Positions 59,401 to 64,000 of a DNA stretch of 64,000 bases are shown piece after piece. The notes under the pieces were generated by a model that saw only the letters and a program-made list of their open reading frames with translations, ran no database searches and had not been told where the DNA came from. The translations under genes and the position numbers were made by a program. Source of the stretch: Smittia aterrima (Eukaryota > Arthropoda > Insecta > Diptera > Chironomidae); assembly GCA_033063855.1 (NCBI GenBank), contig CP093829.1, positions 11,418,243-11,482,242 on the forward strand. The letters are read 5' to 3'. Position 1 is the first letter of the stretch. Every line of letters begins with the position of its first letter.

Positions 59401-62400
59401 TTCGATAGTGATACAGGCTCTTCAAGGCACTTCGCCAAATGCCAGGAAAGAGATGAAGCAGAAGTTTTGTCATCAAACAAAAAATCAAGAGAAGTGAAGA
59501 GACTCTCAAGACATCAAATGAATTAACCAAATATACTCGTTCTACCCTCGTTATTTACTCGCTTCATACTTCAAGTCTCGATGATATGTTTGTATGTAAA
59601 CAATTAAATAAAATTTATAAAGCAAGCGAAGTGCGGGAGAGGAGAGGAGAAAGATTTAAAGTGCTCTCGATAATGATTTTAACTAGCACTAACGACGAAA
59701 GGTTTATCAAAACACAATGATCGGTGTCGAAAGGTGTAGATTTATTGTAGTTTTTCCAATTGAATTGCGAACAATGTCACCATCTGTTGTCACCATGCGA
59801 GCACTTGAACCACTTCTATTACCCGAATCGGACTAATGCTCAAGTTCATGCTTTTGTTCAATCATTTATCCGATTTAATAGAATTATTTCACGATGCAAA
59901 AATATTAATTTAATGATTTGCGAGTCATTTCGAGTACTTAGTGACGTTTCTCCTCCCTCACAAACAACAAAAATCTTTGAAATGTCATGCTGTCTGTTTA
60001 TTCACCAAAAACTGTTGGTTCTTTTCTTTTGTTCCCTCTCTGTTCGATGAATTAATCAACAAATTCTAATCCGCAACAGGACGATGAATACATCGCTCTT
60101 TAAAGAAATATATGAAAATTACTGAACGAATTTGACTTTTAAAGAATTTAAAGCTTCTCTTTCAGAAAATGTTTATTATTTCTCTTAATATTTAGCTATA
60201 AAATTCTTTTGAATCCTTTCAAGTCAAAAGCTTTACATCCGCTCCAAGGATGAATACTTTAAGTCCCATATGTGATGATAAAAGCCATTAAAGAAAAAAA
60301 CGCGAATATAAAACAAAGTTATGTATGTAATATACAAATTTTTACCGCTCGCAACATGAATAATGTGTTTGAGTTAAAAAAAATTCTTGTATCATCGCAT
60401 TTCCCCCACCCACAAGCTCTTAGCTATCTCGCGATCTAAGAAATATTTCTTCAAAGCGGATCTCGCTTTTAAAATTGAATTTCTTTTTAAAGTTTTTCTT
60501 AATTTTTAATCCAAATGAAGCTTTTCTCGTAAGTAAAAGAGAAAAATCGTTGGGACACGACAAGAGTCTTTATCTTGCTTAAGATTGTTCGGAATATTCA
60601 TAGCGTAAACATGAATTGGGCTCCATATTTTTTAAAGGAGATAAAACTGCGCTTCATAAATAAGAGAGAAAAGACTAAGCTATGTAGAGGAATAAATAAA
60701 CCGACTGTCTATCGTACATAAACACACATTTTCCAAGTCATAATTTTCCTTCTTTTTCATTTCTAGTTTTGATACCGAGGGAACATTTTCCTTTCGTCTG
60801 TTCGTGAGCTTGCGCAATAAATGAACTGGAAGGGGAAATATTTCGAGTGTGTTGGTTTGCTAGTACTAAAAGCAGTTCTAAATCAAATCAGTCAGGGATT
60901 GCGAGTTGAAAACTCTTGAGTCACATAAGGAAACACTCGGTTCTCAATCCCTGACTGAATAAAACACTCGAATGTATGTACACGCGAAAGATGAACACTC
61001 CCTTTGGATTGAACCAATCGTGCGATGGTATTGAGTCGAATGGGTTCTGTTTATAAAGACTTTTCTCCAGGCAAACATCATCATTATGTCAAATAACAGT
61101 TTAGTTTCAGTTGATAGTTGAAAATTGATCGACGCGGATGGGAGAGTGTCGGTTGGCTTAGAAAAAATTTCTCGTCTATGCTTTTAACCCATTCCACAAC
61201 CTTTTTTTTATCGCCGCAAACGTGACGGTTAGCCTAGAGTTTCTGCAAAATTTAAAGGAGATATTCCCGAATCACTGTGACGAGTCAGAAAGTTTTCGAG
61301 CGTTTAAATATTTCATGTGTTGTGATTTATGAGCGAGACGATCAAAAAGTTTTTTGGAGGCGAAAATTATGCTTTCATTATTCATCGGGAAAAGCATTTT
61401 CGAGTGTCACAAAATCAATAATTTATGAAGCTCCTCTCGTCTCTCACTCGCCCCGCCATTCCTCGATTGTGGAGTTCATTTTATGATGGATTTATGAGTG
61501 TCTATAGAGTGAAATAAACATAAATACCAAATGGAATCGGAAAATTGTTTTGTTTGTGCAGTGAACGGTGGAATGGAAAATGAGGCAGCAGAAGCATAAA
61601 TATTAGTCAGAACTCGCATAAATTTTATGTTTTTCCTTTTGCATACTCTCACGTCATAAAAGGAGGAGGAAATTGTTTCTCCGAAAAGGGATTTTATTGC
61701 AATTTGCTTTCAAGCCGAGAGAGAGTAATGGATATACTCACCTTAATGACCAACAATAATAATTGTGATATATTGCGAAAGAGCTCGAGTCCAGATTTCC
61801 GCGTTCCACCAATCAATTTGGATGATTTGCCCAAGTTTTTATTGGGTGAGGCTGAGATTTTCATTTTTGTTTTTCCTTTCATCCCGACGGCAAATAAAAA
61901 TCATCTTCAGGTCCATCATTATCAAGCTATTAACGTTAAATCATCTTTTTCACTCTCTCTTCCTTCAGCAACGATTCCAAAGTGCGGAGGCTGTCATGAA
62001 TTTATATTAGATCGATTTATCCTGAAAGTATCGGACCGGACGTGGCACGCTAAATGTTTGCAGTGCAGCGAGTGCCATGCTCAACTTAACGAGAAATGCT
62101 TCATTCGAAATGGTCAATTATTCTGCAAGGACGATTTTTTCAAGTGAGTACAAGACTTTGAAGCTACTTTGTGATCATCTTCTCTCGATAAGAGGCTATC
62201 GATCGGTGCGAAACGTTGAAGAGTCATGTGGTTTCAACTTTTTTCTTCCAATCTAACTGGTCTAACAGACGCTACGGTACAAAATGTGCGTCATGTGATT
62301 TAGGCATTCCACCAACGCAAGTTGTTCGTCGTGCCCAAGAAAACGTTTATCATCTGCAATGCTTCGCCTGCTCGCTTTGCTCACGACAACTTAACACAGG

Positions 62401-63439
62401 TGATGAATTCTATTTGATGGAGGATCGAAAGCTTGTCTGCAAATCGGATTATGAAGCGGCGAAAGCTAAAGGTAAAAACTTCAGTTGAAATGTACGCAAG
62501 TTGATTAGCTAATGAATATTTTGACTAGGACTTTATTTGTCGGACGGATCATTAGACGGCGAGGGATCAAACAAACGACCACGTACAACAATAACAGCCA
62601 AACAATTAGAAACCCTTAAAAGTGCTTACAACAGTAGCCCGAAGCCTGCGAGGCATGTTCGCGAACAATTATCACAAGACACAGGACTCGACATGAGAGT
62701 TGTGCAAGTGTGGTTTCAAAATCGGTATGGTAAATCATTTGACGCCACTCGAGTCGAATTCTAAACTGAACTTTCGTCCTTTCTCCGAACAATAGCCGCG
62801 CAAAAGAAAAACGACTTAAGAAAGATGCGGGCAGAACTAGATGGAGTCAGTACTTCAGATCGATGAAGGGCGGCTCGTCGCCAAGTAAACTTTTAGACAA
62901 AGACGAGTTGAAAGTCGATTTGGATAGTTTTAGTCATCATGGTGGGTTTTGAGAAATTTACTTTATCAAAATCAAAATTTTAATCAAAATTTTCCTGCAA
63001 TAGATTTAAGTAACGACAGCTATAGCACAGTGAACATGGGTTTGGATGATGGAGCGTCCCCACATAGTGGTCGGGGTTCTTACATTCATAGCAGTGCTAG
63101 TCCACCTTATCTCTCTAGTCACTCACCGAATCCTGCTGGCCAAGGCCACTACTCATACGCTGATAACATTGTTTATACGCCGCTTGGTAAGTTTTAAACG
63201 CGCTCGTCCCAAGAATCAGTCAAATGTTAACGGAGAAAATTGTAGATAACCCCGTGAATTCGATGCTACACCTGCAGGGAAGCACAGTTAGCGACCTCAG
63301 CAATGACTCTAGTCCCGCTCACGGTTATCCTGACTTTCCCCCATCTCCCGACTCTTGGCTCGGCACCGAAAACAACGCTGCTGCCACATCGACACCCAAC
63401 AATAATTCAACAAATAATCAATCTTCATCACATTACTGA
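47401..63439 (+). CDS. Lim3: LIM-homeodomain transcription factor Lim3 (LHX3/4), long isoform
   Basis: Exons 47401-47677, 61969-62143, 62269-62471, 62529-62724, 62796-62941, 63004-63186 and 63246-63439; GT/AG introns keep frame, 457 residues. Exon 1 is Ser/His/Gln-rich and ends with MLLALIARNKTLEG. LIM1 (residues ~98-149) begins CGGCHEFILDRFILK, with zinc ligands C..C, H..C, C..C, C..D. LIM2 (~156-210) has CASCDLGIPPTQVVRRAQEN and EFYLMEDRKLVCKSDYE. The homeodomain (~232-291) runs from KRPRTTITAKQLETLKSAYN to [21 protein letters not shown]. The C-terminal YPDFPPSPDSWLG matches the LHX3/4 C-terminal motif. Lim3 specifies motor-neuron and other neural subtypes in flies, often with Isl/tup. Intron 1 is 14.3 kb. 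Poly(A) signal AATAAA at 63927-63932. Confidence 0.97.
48040..48180. promoter_or_regulatory. Candidate enhancer: CACGTGACGTCA composite plus GATA motifs
   Basis: An overlapping E-box and CRE (CACGTGACGTCA, from 48063) is flanked within 130 nt by TTATCT, GATAAA, TTATCA, GATAGC and TGATAA motifs and a GATTAGC homeodomain-type site. It lies 0.4-0.5 kb into Lim3 intron 1. Motif clustering only. Confidence 0.3.
58230..58254. repeat. Perfect 11-bp inverted repeat, 3-nt spacer
   Basis: CGTTATTGAAC-GTT-GTTCAATAACG. Exact arms in otherwise unstructured intronic DNA. It could be a dimeric transcription-factor site or a small hairpin. Confidence 0.5.
60889..60957 (+). other. Short hairpin with 21-nt arms (miRNA-like or small fold-back)
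   Basis: Arms 60889-60909 and 60937-60957 pair with 13 perfect Watson-Crick pairs (CAGTCAGGGATTG with CAATCCCTGACTG), one mismatch, then seven more pairs of which three are G-U. The loop is 27 nt. The size fits a pre-miRNA, but no known miRNA sequence was recognised. Confidence 0.4.
61728..63439 (+). CDS. Lim3: Lim3, short isoform from an alternative first exon
   Basis: Exon 61728-61845 encodes MDILTLMTNNNNCDILRKSS and onward to LDDLPKFLLG. It ends at a GTGAGG donor in phase 1, the same phase as the long first exon, so it splices to 61969 (LLG-ATIPKCGG) and gives 404 residues. This fits the two-promoter, two-N-terminus arrangement known for LHX3 and Lim3. The ATG context is GAGTAATGG. The intron to LIM1 is only 123 nt. 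Downstream exons are shared with the long isoform. Confidence 0.8.
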
Positions 63440-64000
63440 TATCTAGGCTAGATGGATGGATTAAAATTATTTCATGGAAAACAGGCAGGCAGCGAGTGAA
63501 TGGTGAATTGATGTACACACACACAATGAGCTGGCGCACCTTCTAAAGGCAAACAATGAAGCGATGGTTATTTTGTACTTATTTGTTGTCCAAGTTTGAC
63601 CAATATTTATGTAAAACCAGCACACACAATGCTTCGTACGTTACTCTAATTTATGATTGCCACTGAATGTCGAAACGATGAGTGGAAGACTTGGAGTTGT
63701 GGATTAGATGATGAAGCGTTGCTTGTAATACGAGAATCCCCAAGAATTTCTAATTCAACTATTAACATGTTTTTGTGTACACAAAACAAAAGGAAAACTT
63801 TCAACTCGAATGGAAAACTTTGCCAATGAAAATTCAAACTCAAAGAGGAGAAAATCAGGATTAGATCTTTAGACACTTCAACCATACAAAGAGTAATCGT
63901 CCGAAAAGATGAGAAACTTTTCACCAAATAAAGAGAAAAGAAAATTGTTCCTTCATGTTCGAATAGCTTTTCATCGTGAAAGGCTTCGGGGAAACTTTTT
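63440..64000 (+). other. Lim3 3' UTR
   Basis: Non-coding sequence after the shared Lim3 stop. AATAAA at 63927-63932 is the likely poly(A) signal, giving a 3' UTR of about 0.5 kb. The remaining ~70 nt to the edge hold nothing recognisable. Confidence 0.6.

Larger units (their letters stand above)
47678..61968 (+). other. Lim3 intron 1, large non-coding region
   Basis: A 14.3-kb intron of the long isoform containing the alternative first exon near its 3' end. No nested protein gene could be supported. Local features listed separately: an E-box/CRE composite with GATA motifs (48040-48180), two related CAGGGATT hairpins (49801, 60889), a CTCF-like site (51231) and a perfect short inverted repeat (58230-58254). 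Confidence 0.6.

Noticed and set aside
1..64000. Transposase, reverse transcriptase, viral genes, CRISPR arrays, tRNA or rRNA genes
   Set aside because: None recognised on either strand; most remaining ORFs are antisense or frame shadows of real exons or short chance frames.

Overview
This is a stretch of eukaryotic, almost certainly insect and dipteran, nuclear DNA. Genes are split by many short introns (49-66 nt) with GT/AG ends, the non-coding DNA is AT-rich, and the best matches are insect-type genes: HLH3B (TAL1/SCL-type bHLH), SKIP (SASH1-type), Lim3 and a DUF4728-like membrane protein. A Gart locus that appears to carry two AIRS domains fits Diptera. DHX16 beside Lim3 recalls the Drosophila 37B-C interval. 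A nematoceran fly such as a midge is my guess; the species cannot be fixed from the sequence alone.

Layout. 1-1995 (+): 3' part of the trifunctional purine enzyme Gart. 2074-3195 (-): a DNAJC28-type J protein, tail-to-tail with Gart. 3411-4405: a long inverted repeat with about 97% identical core arms. 5126-6233 (+): HLH3B-like bHLH factor. 7103-7318: a cluster of CTCF-like motifs. 7487-12022 (+): calcineurin B, with an exon that contributes only the ATG and a 40-nt micro-exon. 12-17.9 kb: non-coding. 17918-18999 (-): syntenin (two PDZ domains). 19404-19994 (-): unrecognised single-exon gene, possibly nested in a syntenin 5' intron. 21011-22498 (+): two small secreted or surface proteins whose signal peptides sit on a separate first exon. 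22586-23250 (-): four-pass membrane protein. 28214-35379 (+): 16-exon SAM/SH3/SAM scaffold (SKIP/SASH1). 40479-43199 (+): DEAH helicase DHX16/PRP2. 47401-63439 (+): Lim3 LIM-homeodomain factor with two alternative first exons and a 14-kb first intron.

The genes do not form one pathway. Housekeeping genes (Gart, DNAJC28, DHX16) are compact. Regulatory genes (CanB, SKIP, Lim3) have long introns or long non-coding flanks. No tRNA, rRNA, CRISPR array or transposase/reverse-transcriptase ORF was recognised. Exon models were built by hand from splice signals, frame continuity and remembered family sequences; no search was run.
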